A model generated the notes under the pieces. It was given only the letters and a program-made list of their open reading frames with translations, had not been told where the DNA came from and did not search any database. Position numbers and translations under genes: made by a program. Positions 15,212 to 24,352 of a stretch of 64,000 bases of DNA are shown here, one piece after another; position 1 is the first letter of the stretch, and every line of letters begins with the position of its first letter. The stretch lies in the NCBI GenBank assembly GCA_902780635.1, contig CACZGH010000001.1, forward strand, positions 248,001-312,000, written 5' to 3'. This DNA comes from an uncultured Prevotellaceae bacterium. GTDB taxonomy: Bacteria > Bacteroidota > Bacteroidia > Bacteroidales > Bacteroidaceae.

Positions 15212-17653
15212 ATGGCTCGTAAGAAACCAATTAAAAAGCAAACATCATTCAGTGAATCTTTAGGGATTCAGTTTCTCAGAGACGAACGCACCTCTTTCAC
15301 GATAGGATTCTTCCTATTCGTGCTGGCGATTTGTCTGCTGATAGCTTTCTCGTCCTATTTCACTACCGGCGAGGCCGACCAAAGTCTGGTACTGGCGTTG
15401 AAAGAGGGTGAGGTGGCCAATCCTAACCATACCTTCCAAAACATCTGCGGCTCAATCGGAGCCATCGTGTCCGACTTTCTCATCTCCAGATGTTTCGGTC
15501 TGGCAGCATTCGGCATTCCTATTTTTATCGTCCTCGTAGGTCTGAAGTTGACCAAGGCTTACACCAGCATTGGTCTGTTAAAATGGTTTTTCTCCATCTC
15601 GCTGATCATGATCTGGTGTTCAGTGGCTTTTGCCAAGTTTCTCACGCCCCTTTTCAGCAATGCCATCTTCAACCCTGGCGGCGACCATGGTTTGTACTGC
15701 GCTCAGGCCATCGAGAATGTGGTGGGCACACCCGGCCTCATCGCCCTCCTGGTGGTGGTCGCCTTAGCCTATATCACCTATCTGAGTGCCGAGACGGTGT
15801 ATCACGTGCGCAATATCCTCAACCCTTCCCGACTGTTGCAGAAGGTGCAGTTTACGATCACCAACAACCACGGCGACAATGGCTCGGCCTATGCTTCCGA
15901 AACTACCACACAACCATTGGCCGTCTATGACAATCCGGCCCCCCAGACCGTGGAATTCACCGATGACGGCAAGGTCACCGTCGTAGAACCCGCCTACAAT
16001 GAGGCCGACTTCGGCAAGATCAGGCGTCCACGTCCAGAGGCCGGCAGCAAGAAGACAGGCCAGATAGAAATGGAGATTGACGCAGGTGTGGAAGAGGAGC
16101 GCGCCAAAGGCAAGACCCTGACCGGCGACGACCCACTGAGCACCCCCATCAACCCCAAGGAGCCCTTCACGCGCTACAAATATCCCACACTCGACCTGCT
16201 GAAACGTTATGAGAACGACGGCAAGCCCTACATCGACGAGGCTGAGCAACTGGCCAACAAGAACCAGATTGTGAAGGTGCTGGGCAGCTTTGGTGTCCAA
16301 ATCAAGGAAATCAAAGCCACGGTAGGTCCCACCATCACCCTCTATGAGATCACACCGGCCGAAGGTGTGCGCATCTCCAAGATCCGCAACCTCGAAGACG
16401 ACATCGCCCTGAGTTTGTCGGCCTTAGGTATCCGTATCATCGCGCCGATTCCCGGCAAGGGCACCATTGGTATTGAGGTACCCAATGCCAAACCCAACAT
16501 CGTGTCGATGCGTAGCATACTGGACAGCAAGAAGTTTCAGGAGTCGAAGATGGAGTTGCCCATCGCTTTGGGCAAGACCATCACCAACGAAGTGTATATG
16601 GTCGACCTGGCCAAAATCCCCCACCTGCTGGTAGCTGGTGCCACAGGACAAGGTAAATCAGTGGGTCTGAACGCCATCATCACCTCGCTGCTCTACAAGA
16701 AACACCCCAACGAGCTGAAGTTTGTGCTGATCGACCCCAAGAAAGTGGAGTTCAGTGTCTACACCCCCATCGCTGACCACTTCATGGCAACTGTCGATGA
16801 CGACGACGAGCCCATCATCACTGATGTGACCAAAGTGGTGCGCACCCTGAAGAGTCTCTGCACGCTGATGGACCATCGCTATGACATGCTCAAGCAAGCC
16901 AAGGCTCGCAACATCAAAGAATACAACCAGAAGTTTGTCAACCACAAACTCAATATCTCTGAAGGCCACGAATATATGCCTTATATCGTGGTGATCATCG
17001 ACGAGTTTGGCGACCTCATCATGACAGCCGGCAAAGAAATCGAACTTCCCATCGCCCGTATCGCACAGTTGGCACGTGCCGTGGGCATCCACATGGTGAT
17101 AGCCACACAGCGCCCCACCACCAGCATCATCACGGGTAACATCAAAGCCAACTTCCCTGGCCGTATGGCCTTCAAGGTGAGTGCGATGATCGACTCGCGC
17201 ACCATTCTGGACCGTCCCGGCGCCAACCAATTGGTGGGTCGTGGCGACATGCTGATCCTCAACGGCAGCGACCCCGTGCGTGTGCAGTGTGCCTTCATCG
17301 ATACCCCAGAGGTGGAACGCATCAACGAGTATGTGTCTCAGCAGTCTGGTCCCACCGCGCCCATGGAACTGCCCGAACCAATCGGCGAAGAGACGACAAT
17401 GGATGGAGGTACCGTGGAGGTATCGTCACTCGACCCGCTGTTTGAAGAAGCAGCCCGCCACATCGTGATTACCCAGCAAGGCTCCACAAGTATGATTCAG
17501 CGCAAGTTTTCTATCGGTTACAACCGCGCCGGCCGTCTGATGGACCAGCTCGAGAAGGCAGGTGTCGTAGGTGCCGCCCAAGGCAGCAAGCCTCGTGAGG
17601 TGCTCATCACCGATGAGAACAGTCTGACCACCCTGATACAGCAAATCAAGTAA
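15212..17653 (+). CDS. ftsK: DNA translocase FtsK
   Basis: 813 residues from the ATG at 15212 (MARKKPIKKQ); the longer reading from 15167 begins inside a leader hairpin and adds nothing family-like. Four transmembrane helices lie in the first 190 residues, then an acidic/Pro linker, the alpha-beta motor with Walker A GATGQGKS (476-483), Walker B VVIIDEFGD (Asp597, Glu598), and the winged-helix gamma domain (about 750-810) that reads KOPS-type polar sequences. It pumps DNA through the closing septum and activates dimer resolution. The linker is short compared with E. coli FtsK. Confidence 0.96.
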   Translation: MARKKPIKKQTSFSESLGIQFLRDERTSFTIGFFLFVLAICLLIAFSSYFTTGEADQSLVLALKEGEVANPNHTFQNICGSIGAIVSDFLISRCFGLAAFGIPIFIVLVGLKLTKAYTSIGLLKWFFSISLIMIWCSVAFAKFLTPLFSNAIFNPGGDHGLYCAQAIENVVGTPGLIALLVVVALAYITYLSAETVYHVRNILNPSRLLQKVQFTITNNHGDNGSAYASETTTQPLAVYDNPAPQTVEFTDDGKVTVVEPAYNEADFGKIRRPRPEAGSKKTGQIEMEIDAGVEEERAKGKTLTGDDPLSTPINPKEPFTRYKYPTLDLLKRYENDGKPYIDEAEQLANKNQIVKVLGSFGVQIKEIKATVGPTITLYEITPAEGVRISKIRNLEDDIALSLSALGIRIIAPIPGKGTIGIEVPNAKPNIVSMRSILDSKKFQESKMELPIALGKTITNEVYMVDLAKIPHLLVAGATGQGKSVGLNAIITSLLYKKHPNELKFVLIDPKKVEFSVYTPIADHFMATVDDDDEPIITDVTKVVRTLKSLCTLMDHRYDMLKQAKARNIKEYNQKFVNHKLNISEGHEYMPYIVVIIDEFGDLIMTAGKEIELPIARIAQLARAVGIHMVIATQRPTTSIITGNIKANFPGRMAFKVSAMIDSRTILDRPGANQLVGRGDMLILNGSDPVRVQCAFIDTPEVERINEYVSQQSGPTAPMELPEPIGEETTMDGGTVEVSSLDPLFEEAARHIVITQQGSTSMIQRKFSIGYNRAGRLMDQLEKAGVVGAAQGSKPREVLITDENSLTTLIQQIK

Positions 17654-17674
17654 TGGATTGAAAGAAAGGAAAGA

Positions 17675-17757
17675 CCGGAATCTCCGGAAAACCCGAATCT
17701 CCAGATAGTCTGGGCGATCCCGAATCTCCGGTAAAACCTCAAACCCTCAAAAAAAAG
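17675..17757. repeat. Period-9 degenerate array (CCGAATCTC words)
   Basis: Words such as CCGGAATCT, CCCGAATCT and CCGGTAAAA recur at about 9-base steps after ftsK and change into CCTCAAACC next to the lolA-like ATG. CCGGAatcTCCGG near 17683 can form a small hairpin. Confidence 0.55.
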
Positions 17758-17763
17758 ACAAAA

Positions 17764-18372
17764 ATGAAAAGAGTTATCTTCATGACCATAGTGGCACTGA
17801 TCAGCATGGGCGTATACGCCCAGAACGCCACGAAAGCGAGACAAATACTCGACAAGACCGCCTCCATCGTCAACAACAAAGACGGTGCGAGTGCCAGTTT
17901 CAAAATCTCTGGTGAGTCGACCGGCACGGTGTCTGGCACCATCGCCATCAAAGGCAACAAATTTCGCGCCACCACCCCCGAAGCCTCTGTGTGGTACAAT
18001 GGCAAGACCCAGTGGACCTATATGAAAGACAATGAAGAGGTGAATGTGAGTAATCCCACCGAGGCCCAACAAGCCAAGATGAATCCATACACCTTTATTA
18101 CACTCTACAAAAAAGGCTACACTCTGGGGATGACCAACGTGAAAGGAAACTATCAGATACACCTCACCGCCCAGAACAAGAGTCGCGCCATCCAGGAGAT
18201 GTATATCACCGTGAACAGCAAGACCTACCTGCCCACCACGGTGAAGATGAAGACGAAAGGAAAATGGACCACTGTGGCCATCAGCAATTTCAAGGCTGTG
18301 AAGCAGAGTGATGCCTCCTTCACCTTCAACTCAAAAGACTTCCCCGAGGCGGAAGTGATCGACCTGCGATAA
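17764..18372 (+). CDS. LolA-like outer-membrane lipoprotein carrier family protein
   Basis: 202 residues with signal peptide MKRVIFMTIVALISMGVYAQ. The mature part (KARQILDKTASIV, then SFKISGES, FRATTPEASVWYNGKTQWTY) has the half-barrel LolA pattern, including the tryptophan-rich strand WYNGKTQWTY near residue 80. LolA-type proteins shuttle lipoproteins across the periplasm. It directly follows ftsK, an arrangement common in other phyla too. A short length and the absence of a paired LolB leave the exact client open. Confidence 0.85.
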   Translation: MKRVIFMTIVALISMGVYAQNATKARQILDKTASIVNNKDGASASFKISGESTGTVSGTIAIKGNKFRATTPEASVWYNGKTQWTYMKDNEEVNVSNPTEAQQAKMNPYTFITLYKKGYTLGMTNVKGNYQIHLTAQNKSRAIQEMYITVNSKTYLPTTVKMKTKGKWTTVAISNFKAVKQSDASFTFNSKDFPEAEVIDLR

Positions 18373-18441
18373 TGTTGAAGAGAGCAAAGGTGCAATTAAA
18401 AACGAAGAGCCAAGAGTTACAATAAAAAACGAAACAGAAAA

Positions 18442-19947
18442 ATGACACGCTGGGAATTGATTAAGACGCTGAGACAGCATATCAAATTGTCTGCGAAACG
18501 CAATGTGGCTTTCAACCAAAACAAAGTAGGCAAAGCCATCATGTATTTCGGTGCGGCATTTACCATCCTTTACCTGATGTTTATCTCAGTGATGCTCGCA
18601 CTCATCGCCAATTCGAGTGAGTCACGCACAGCCTGTGAACTGATGTTTGGCCTCATGCCTTTCATCTTTGCGGTAGACTTCTTCTTCCGTTTCATGGCAC
18701 AGCAGACTCCCTCGCAGCAGATCAAGCCTTATGTGCTTCTGCCTATCAGCAAGTATGCCTGTATAGAGTGCTTTATCTTCAACTCCGTGACCAGTTCGGG
18801 CAACCTGATATGGTTTGCCCTGTTTCTGCCCTACTCCATCATGTCGGTGGTCTTCAGCGAGGGCTTCGTGTCTACCATCGGCTTTCTGTTGGCCATCTAC
18901 CTGATCATCCTCATTAGCAGCCAGTTGTATATGCTGGTGCGCACACTCATCAACCAGCATTCCTATTGGTGGATCATCCCCGCTGTCATCTTCGCAGCCA
19001 TCTTCTCCCCCTGGTATATCGGCCATGACGCCAGCATCGTGAAGCTGTGCGAGACCTACGCCCCGCTGGGTGACATGGCAGCCCGATGGTCGCCACTGCT
19101 GTTCATCCCCCTTTTGTTGGTGCTTGCCCTGCTGATACTCATCAACCGCCGGGTGCAGTACGCCACAGTCTATGCAGAACTGTCCAGACAAGAGAAGACC
19201 ACACTCAGACACGTGAGCCAGCTGAATGCACTCGACCGCTACGGCGAACTGGGCGAGTATCTCAAACTGGAGATCAAGAGCATCATGCGCAACAAGAACA
19301 TCCGCCGTAGTTTCATCAGCGTCAATATCCTGGTGTTGGTCTTCAGTTTGCTGATTTCCTTCACCGACATCTACGACGGTGGCATGACCATCTTCCTCTG
19401 CGTGTACAACTTCGCCATCTATGGCGCCACCATCCTGGTGCGTACCATGTGCTACGAGGGCAACTACATCGAGTGCCTCATGGTACACAAAGAGAACATC
19501 ATCTCGCTGCTGAAAGCCAAGTATTTCTTCTACGCTCTGCTGCTTCTTGTGCCCTTCATTCTGATGATACCTGTCATCGTGATGGACAAATGTAGTCTGA
19601 TGATGATGTTGTCGGTGATGTTGTTGACAGCCGGCCCCATCTACTGCATCTTCCTGCATATGGCCATCTACAACAAGCAGACCATTCCGCTGAACACCAA
19701 ATTCATCGGCAAGGGTACCGTAGAGAACAATTACATCCAGTTGGCTGTGGAGATGGCGGCACTCTTCATCCCTCCCATCGTGATAGGTGTGCTACCCCTC
19801 TTCATGGACAAGAACCTGGCTTACGTGCTCATCGCCCTCATCGGTATAGGCTTCATCCTGGCCAATAAATACTGGATACGCAACATCTACGTGCGAATGA
19901 TGAGGCGGCGCTACGAGAACATGGAGAGTTTTAGGGCGTCGAGATGA
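18442..19947 (+). CDS. DUF5687-type membrane protein (putative ABC permease)
   Basis: 501 residues, with about 10-12 hydrophobic segments spread through the protein and a soluble loop near 230-275. The start MTRWELIKTLRQH and overall plan match the Bacteroidetes DUF5687 family, which is usually encoded beside an ABC ATPase. No ATPase gene is adjacent here; the gene lies between the lolA-like gene and ispE. Substrate unknown. Confidence 0.75.
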   Translation: MTRWELIKTLRQHIKLSAKRNVAFNQNKVGKAIMYFGAAFTILYLMFISVMLALIANSSESRTACELMFGLMPFIFAVDFFFRFMAQQTPSQQIKPYVLLPISKYACIECFIFNSVTSSGNLIWFALFLPYSIMSVVFSEGFVSTIGFLLAIYLIILISSQLYMLVRTLINQHSYWWIIPAVIFAAIFSPWYIGHDASIVKLCETYAPLGDMAARWSPLLFIPLLLVLALLILINRRVQYATVYAELSRQEKTTLRHVSQLNALDRYGELGEYLKLEIKSIMRNKNIRRSFISVNILVLVFSLLISFTDIYDGGMTIFLCVYNFAIYGATILVRTMCYEGNYIECLMVHKENIISLLKAKYFFYALLLLVPFILMIPVIVMDKCSLMMMLSVMLLTAGPIYCIFLHMAIYNKQTIPLNTKFIGKGTVENNYIQLAVEMAALFIPPIVIGVLPLFMDKNLAYVLIALIGIGFILANKYWIRNIYVRMMRRRYENMESFRASR

Positions 19948-19949
19948 GA

Positions 19950-20009
19950 AACCTAACACCTCCCTCAACACCTCCCCCAACACCTCCCCCAGCCCCTCCA
20001 AAGGAGGGG
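19950..20009. repeat. AACACCTCCCC repeats ending in a GC-rich hairpin
   Basis: ACACCTCCC-type words occur three to four times after the DUF5687 stop. CCCCTCC (19993-19999) and GGAGGGG (20003-20009) then form a 7-bp stem with a 3-base loop. No T-tract follows, so termination is uncertain. Confidence 0.5.
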
Positions 20010-20024
20010 AGACTGGAAACCTCG

Positions 20025-20040
20025 AAATAACGTAATATCG
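20025..20040. repeat. Octamer pair AAATAACG-TAATATCG
   Basis: Two octamers of the same family as the arrays near 5877 and 56557. Confidence 0.45.
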
Positions 20041-20073
20041 AAAAAAAAGAATAAAAAGATAAAAAATCCAGCA

Positions 20074-20913
20074 ATGATTGTATTCCCCTGTGCCAAACTC
20101 AATTTAGGTCTGAATGTGGTGTCTCGCCGTCCTGACGGCTACCATGACTTGGAGACCGTGTTTTATCCCATCCCACTGCATGACGCACTTGAGATCTGCG
20201 AGATGGACGACGCGTTTCCCAGCGCACTCGACTGTGACATCAAAGTGACAGGCATCGACATACAAAGCAATGACGAAGACAATCTCGTGACCAAAGCCTA
20301 CCGACTGTTGGCAGCAGACTATCAGTTGCCTCGTCTGCACGTACACCTGCACAAGGGCATCCCCTCACAAGCCGGCCTCGGAGGCGGTTCGAGTGACGCT
20401 GCCTATATGATCACACTGCTCAATGCACAGTATCAGTTGGGCATAGACATGGAGAAAATGGAGCATTATGCCGCCCGTCTGGGAGCCGACTGCGCTTTTT
20501 TCATCCGTTCCCACCCTGCTTACGCTCAGGGCATCGGCGACCGCCTGGAACCCCTTCCCGACGGTATACCCTCACTCAAGGGTTATTATTTGGCGCTTGT
20601 CAAACCTGATATCGCTGTATCTACCAAAGAGGCTTACGGCAACATCCATCCCTGTCAGCCAGAATGGTGCTGCCGTGAGGTAGTGAGCCAGCCCATCGAG
20701 ACCTGGAGCGGCCGCCTGAGCAACGACTTTGAGGATCCCATCTTCGACATTTATCCCGAGATAGGGTTTATCAAACAATGTCTCTATGACATGGGCGCTG
20801 TCTATGCCCAAATGTCAGGCAGCGGCAGCAGTGTGTTTGGCATCTTCAAAGGAGACCCAACCGACGTGACTGAGGCTTTCAAGCATCATTTCACAACTGT
20901 CATGAGGCTGTAG
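20074..20913 (+). CDS. ispE: 4-diphosphocytidyl-2-C-methyl-D-erythritol kinase
   Basis: 279 residues; the GHMP kinase of the MEP isoprenoid route, phosphorylating CDP-methylerythritol with ATP. The N-terminus CAKLNLGLNVVSRRPDGYHD is the family signature, the ATP-binding GHMP loop GLGGGSSDAA is at 101-110, and MSGSGSSVFG near 246-255 is the third motif. It follows the DUF5687 gene after a repeat-rich gap and precedes the clpC promoter region. Confidence 0.95.
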   Translation: MIVFPCAKLNLGLNVVSRRPDGYHDLETVFYPIPLHDALEICEMDDAFPSALDCDIKVTGIDIQSNDEDNLVTKAYRLLAADYQLPRLHVHLHKGIPSQAGLGGGSSDAAYMITLLNAQYQLGIDMEKMEHYAARLGADCAFFIRSHPAYAQGIGDRLEPLPDGIPSLKGYYLALVKPDIAVSTKEAYGNIHPCQPEWCCREVVSQPIETWSGRLSNDFEDPIFDIYPEIGFIKQCLYDMGAVYAQMSGSGSSVFGIFKGDPTDVTEAFKHHFTTVMRL

Positions 20914-20927
20914 GGACGGGGTTGGAA

Positions 20928-20976
20928 GTTCGCGGTTAGCGGTTAACCGTTCGCGATTAGCCTTTCGCTATTCGCG
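20928..20976. repeat. Heptamer array, left arm (GTTCGCG-type)
   Basis: Seven heptamers in strict register: GTTCGCG, GTTAGCG, GTTAACC, GTTCGCG, ATTAGCC, TTTCGCT, ATTCGCG. It lies 15 bases after the ispE stop and is approximately complementary to the array at 20995-21036. Confidence 0.8.
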
Positions 20977-20994
20977 TGTGGTGTTGGTGGTACG

Positions 20995-21036
20995 AATTGC
21001 GAAAAGCAAACAGCAAATCGCGAATCGCAAAAGCGG
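20995..21036. repeat. Heptamer array, right arm (AATCGCG-type)
   Basis: Six heptamers in register (AATTGCG, AAAAGCA, AACAGCA, AATCGCG, AATCGCA, AAAGCGG), roughly the reverse complement of the left arm. The transcript could fold into a long imperfect stem with an 18-base loop. Confidence 0.75.
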
Positions 21037-21048
21037 ACATCTCAACTT

Positions 21049-21064
21049 TGGCACGCTATTTGCT
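21049..21064 (+). promoter_or_regulatory. Sigma-54 (-24/-12) promoter for clpC
   Basis: TGGCAC, five bases, then TTGCT: this matches the sigma-54 consensus TGGCAC-N5-TTGCW, with the invariant GG (21050-21051) and GC (21062-21063) exactly ten bases apart. The expected start is near 21075, about 35 bases ahead of the clpC ATG. Confidence 0.65.
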
Positions 21065-21109
21065 AGGAAGATATTGTTTGAAGTATATTAAAAGAAAGGT
21101 AAAAAGACA

Positions 21110-23659
21110 ATGACCAGTCAGTTCTCACCCAAGGTATCAGAGATCCTCTCTTTCAGCCGTGAAGAGGCGACCCGTCTGGCCAGCCGCAGTGTCGGTCCGG
21201 AGCACCTGCTCATGGGCATTCTCCGTGAGCGTTCCGGGCGAGTGCATGATTACCTCAAGGAGATGCGAGTAGACATTTCCGCCATGAAGAGCGACCTTGA
21301 GGAAAGAGTCAGAAAGGAGGGAATGGGGCAGCCCGTTCACGCACGAGAATTGGTTCTCAATGACAAAGCAAGCAATATTTTAAAATTGGCAGTACTTGAA
21401 GCTCGCATCCAGCGCACTCAGACGGTGGACGTGCATCACCTGCTATTAGCCATCCTTCACGACCAAGTGAAGAATGGTGCCAAAGAAGTATTAGAAATCA
21501 ACAACATGAATTACGAAGACGCACTGACCTATTTCCAACTTCAGGCCAATGTGCCCAAAGATGGTATTGGTTTGCCCGATGAGGGTTATGACGAAGACGA
21601 TGATGACAACCTGATGAACAGCCAGAGTGAAGACACTGGCAAGAGCCAGCAGGCCAAGGGCTCCACGACACAGACTCGCAAGCCCTCTGGCAAGACCCCT
21701 GTGCTCGATAATTTCTCTGCAGACCTGACCAAAGCCGCATCTGAAGGTAAACTCGACCCTGTTGTGGGCCGTGAGAAAGAGATGCAGCGTGTGATGGAGA
21801 TACTTTGTCGCCGCAAGAAAAACAACCCTGTGCTCATCGGTGAGCCAGGCGTGGGCAAGAGTGCCATTGTGGAAGGTTTGGCACAGATGATTGTGAAGCA
21901 TCGCACATCGCCTATCCTTTTTAATAAACGTTTAGTGAGCCTCGACCTCACCTCTGTGGTGGCAGGCACGAAATATCGCGGACAGTTTGAGGAGCGCATC
22001 AAGGCACTTATCAAAGAACTGGAGCAGAACCCCGACATCATCATCTTCATCGACGAGGTGCACACGATGATTGGTGCCGGTTCCACCCCTGGTTCGATGG
22101 ATGCCGCCAACATCCTCAAGCCAGCCCTGGCGCGTGGCACCATCCAGTGTATCGGAGCCACAACCCTCGACGAGTATCGCAACAGCATCGAGAAAGACGG
22201 AGCTTTGGAGCGTCGTTTCCAGAAAGTGCTGGTGGAGCCTACCACCGTGGATGAGACGCTACAGATCCTCTCCAATATCAAAGACCGCTACGAGCAGCAT
22301 CACCACGTGGACTACACCGACGATGCCATAGAGGCCTGTGTCAAACTGACAGAGCGCTATGTCACCGACCGTGCTTTCCCCGACAAGGCCATCGACGCAC
22401 TCGACGAGGTGGGCTCACGTGTACATTTGCAGCATGCACAGATACCTCCTGAGATCGCCGAGAAGGAGAAGGAGATAGAGGCGGTGAAAAAGAAGAAACA
22501 AAGTGCCGTACAGAACCAGAATTACGAGTTGGCAGCCAGTTACCGCGACCGCCAGCTGATGCTTGAGCAAGAGCTTCAGAAGATGAACGACGACTGGAGC
22601 AATGGCGAGAGCGGCACACGTGAGACGGTGACAGAGAAAGAAGTGGCCGACGTCGTGTCGATGATGACCGGCGTGCCCGTGCAACGCATGGCCGAGGCCG
22701 AGGGTGCCCGTCTGCGTGTGATGGGCACGGAGTTGAAAAACGCGGTCATCGCCCAGGATGCCGCCATCGACAAGATGGTGAAAGCCATCCAGCGCAACCG
22801 CGTGGGTCTGAAAGAGCCCAACCATCCCATCGGCGTCTTCATGTTTCTCGGTCCGACAGGTGTGGGTAAGACCTACCTGGCCAAGAAACTGGCCGAGTAT
22901 ATGTTTGGCAGCACCGACGACCTGATACGTATCGACATGAGCGAATATACGGAAGGGTTCAATGTGTCTCGTCTGATTGGTGCCCCTCCGGGATACGTCG
23001 GTTATGAGGAGGGTGGTCAGCTGACCGAGCGTGTGCGCCGTCACCCCTACTCCATCGTCTTGCTCGACGAGATAGAGAAAGCCCACGGCAACGTGTTCAA
23101 CCTTCTGCTGCAGGTGCTCGACGAAGGACGTCTGACAGACGGCAACGGTCGTCTGGTCGATTTCCGCAACACGGTGATTATCATGACCTCCAATGCCGGT
23201 ACACGGCAGTTGAAAGAGTTTGGTCGCGGCATCGGTTTCAATGCTGGTGGCGCCATCGGTCTGAGTATGGACGAGAGTGACAAGCAGCATGCCCGTTCCA
23301 TCATCCAGAAGAGCCTGAGCAAGCAGTTTGCCCCTGAGTTTCTGAACCGTCTCGACGAGATCATCACCTTCGACCAACTTGACCTCGACGCCATCAAGCG
23401 GATTGTCAACATTGAGTTGCGCGGCCTCTTCAAACGTGTGGAAGACTTGGGCTACCATCTTGAGATCAGCGACTCGGCCAAAGAGTTTGTCGCCAGCAAA
23501 GGCTACGACGTGCAGTTTGGTGCCCGCCCCCTCAAGCGTGCCATCCAGAACTACATCGAAGACGGTCTGTGCGAGCGCATCCTCGGTGGTGAAGTCAGCC
23601 AAGGCTCCACCATCCACATCGACAAGCATCCAGAGAAAGAAGAGTTAATATTCCAATAA
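21110..23659 (+). CDS. clpC: ClpC-type AAA+ chaperone, ATPase subunit of a Clp protease
   Basis: 849 residues. An N-terminal Clp repeat domain (about 1-145) is followed by AAA1 with Walker A GEPGVGKS (244-251), a UVR-containing middle domain (about 440-480) and AAA2 with Walker A GPTGVGKT (581-588). The C-terminal D2 small domain follows. The short UVR-type middle region makes it ClpC rather than ClpB. It unfolds substrates for ClpP or acts as a chaperone. A near-consensus sigma-54 promoter precedes it, and mgtC-like and spoU-type genes follow after 21 and 3 bases. Confidence 0.95.
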   Translation: MTSQFSPKVSEILSFSREEATRLASRSVGPEHLLMGILRERSGRVHDYLKEMRVDISAMKSDLEERVRKEGMGQPVHARELVLNDKASNILKLAVLEARIQRTQTVDVHHLLLAILHDQVKNGAKEVLEINNMNYEDALTYFQLQANVPKDGIGLPDEGYDEDDDDNLMNSQSEDTGKSQQAKGSTTQTRKPSGKTPVLDNFSADLTKAASEGKLDPVVGREKEMQRVMEILCRRKKNNPVLIGEPGVGKSAIVEGLAQMIVKHRTSPILFNKRLVSLDLTSVVAGTKYRGQFEERIKALIKELEQNPDIIIFIDEVHTMIGAGSTPGSMDAANILKPALARGTIQCIGATTLDEYRNSIEKDGALERRFQKVLVEPTTVDETLQILSNIKDRYEQHHHVDYTDDAIEACVKLTERYVTDRAFPDKAIDALDEVGSRVHLQHAQIPPEIAEKEKEIEAVKKKKQSAVQNQNYELAASYRDRQLMLEQELQKMNDDWSNGESGTRETVTEKEVADVVSMMTGVPVQRMAEAEGARLRVMGTELKNAVIAQDAAIDKMVKAIQRNRVGLKEPNHPIGVFMFLGPTGVGKTYLAKKLAEYMFGSTDDLIRIDMSEYTEGFNVSRLIGAPPGYVGYEEGGQLTERVRRHPYSIVLLDEIEKAHGNVFNLLLQVLDEGRLTDGNGRLVDFRNTVIIMTSNAGTRQLKEFGRGIGFNAGGAIGLSMDESDKQHARSIIQKSLSKQFAPEFLNRLDEIITFDQLDLDAIKRIVNIELRGLFKRVEDLGYHLEISDSAKEFVASKGYDVQFGARPLKRAIQNYIEDGLCERILGGEVSQGSTIHIDKHPEKEELIFQ

Positions 23660-23680
23660 TCACCATTTATCCTAATAACG

Positions 23681-24349
23681 ATGACAGCAGAGTTTATCCT
23701 TCGGCTTTTTGCCGCCGCCATCATGGGTGGTGCTATCGGTCTGGAGCGCGGTTACCGCGCCAAGGAGGCAGGTTTCCGCACCCACTTCCTTGTGGCCTTG
23801 GGCAGCGCACTGTTTATGATTATCTCACAGTTTGGTTTCATGGACATCCTCCACCATCAGGGCATCAACGTGCGTCTCGACCCCTCACGTGTAGCAGCGC
23901 AGGTGGTGAGTGGCATCGGTTTTATCGGCGCCGGTACCATCATTTTCCAGAAACACGTGGTGAAAGGCCTTACCACTGCGGCAGGCCTTTGGGTGACAGC
24001 CGCCATCGGTATGACCTGTGGCTCAGGCTTATATACCCTGGCTATCACCGCCACCGTGATGGTACTTATCTGCCTTGAGGTCCTCAACTATGTGCTGCAG
24101 CACTTTGGCACCCGCAATGTGGCCATCACCTTCTCTTCCCCCAGCCTCGACTTCGTGCGCCAGGTGCTCGACCGCTTCCGTCATGACGGGATGGGCATCG
24201 ACTCCTACAACATGCGTGAGGAGGACAACACCGACCACCCCCACTACACCGTGTCGATAGAGGTGAAAGTGAGACGTGACAAATACGAGTCGCGCATTTT
24301 AGGCATCATGGAGGAACTGGATGGCGTCAAGATTGAAAGCATTGAATAA
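23681..24349 (+). CDS. MgtC/SapB family membrane protein
   Basis: 222 residues. The N-terminal half holds four hydrophobic helices with the family blocks GGAIGLERGYRAKEAGFRTH (residues 17-36) and VVSGIGFIGAGTI (about 75-87). A soluble C-terminal ACT-like domain (about 145-220) follows. MgtC-type proteins are linked to Mg2+ limitation and ATPase control in other bacteria; the role here is inferred from family only. It starts 21 bases after clpC and is probably co-transcribed. Confidence 0.9.
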   Translation: MTAEFILRLFAAAIMGGAIGLERGYRAKEAGFRTHFLVALGSALFMIISQFGFMDILHHQGINVRLDPSRVAAQVVSGIGFIGAGTIIFQKHVVKGLTTAAGLWVTAAIGMTCGSGLYTLAITATVMVLICLEVLNYVLQHFGTRNVAITFSSPSLDFVRQVLDRFRHDGMGIDSYNMREEDNTDHPHYTVSIEVKVRRDKYESRILGIMEELDGVKIESIE

Positions 24350-24352
24350 AAG

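Noticed and set aside
16658-17230. 190-codon minus-strand frame
   Set aside because: Antisense to the FtsK motor domain; low-complexity His/Asp composition typical of shadows.
18622-19659. 345-codon minus-strand frame rich in His, Gln and Asp
   Set aside because: Antisense shadow of the DUF5687 membrane protein; the composition is what reverse-read hydrophobic codons give.
22415-23629. Long open frame (404 codons) on the minus strand
   Set aside because: Lies entirely antisense to clpC; the product has no domain signature and arises from the codon bias of the clpC frame.
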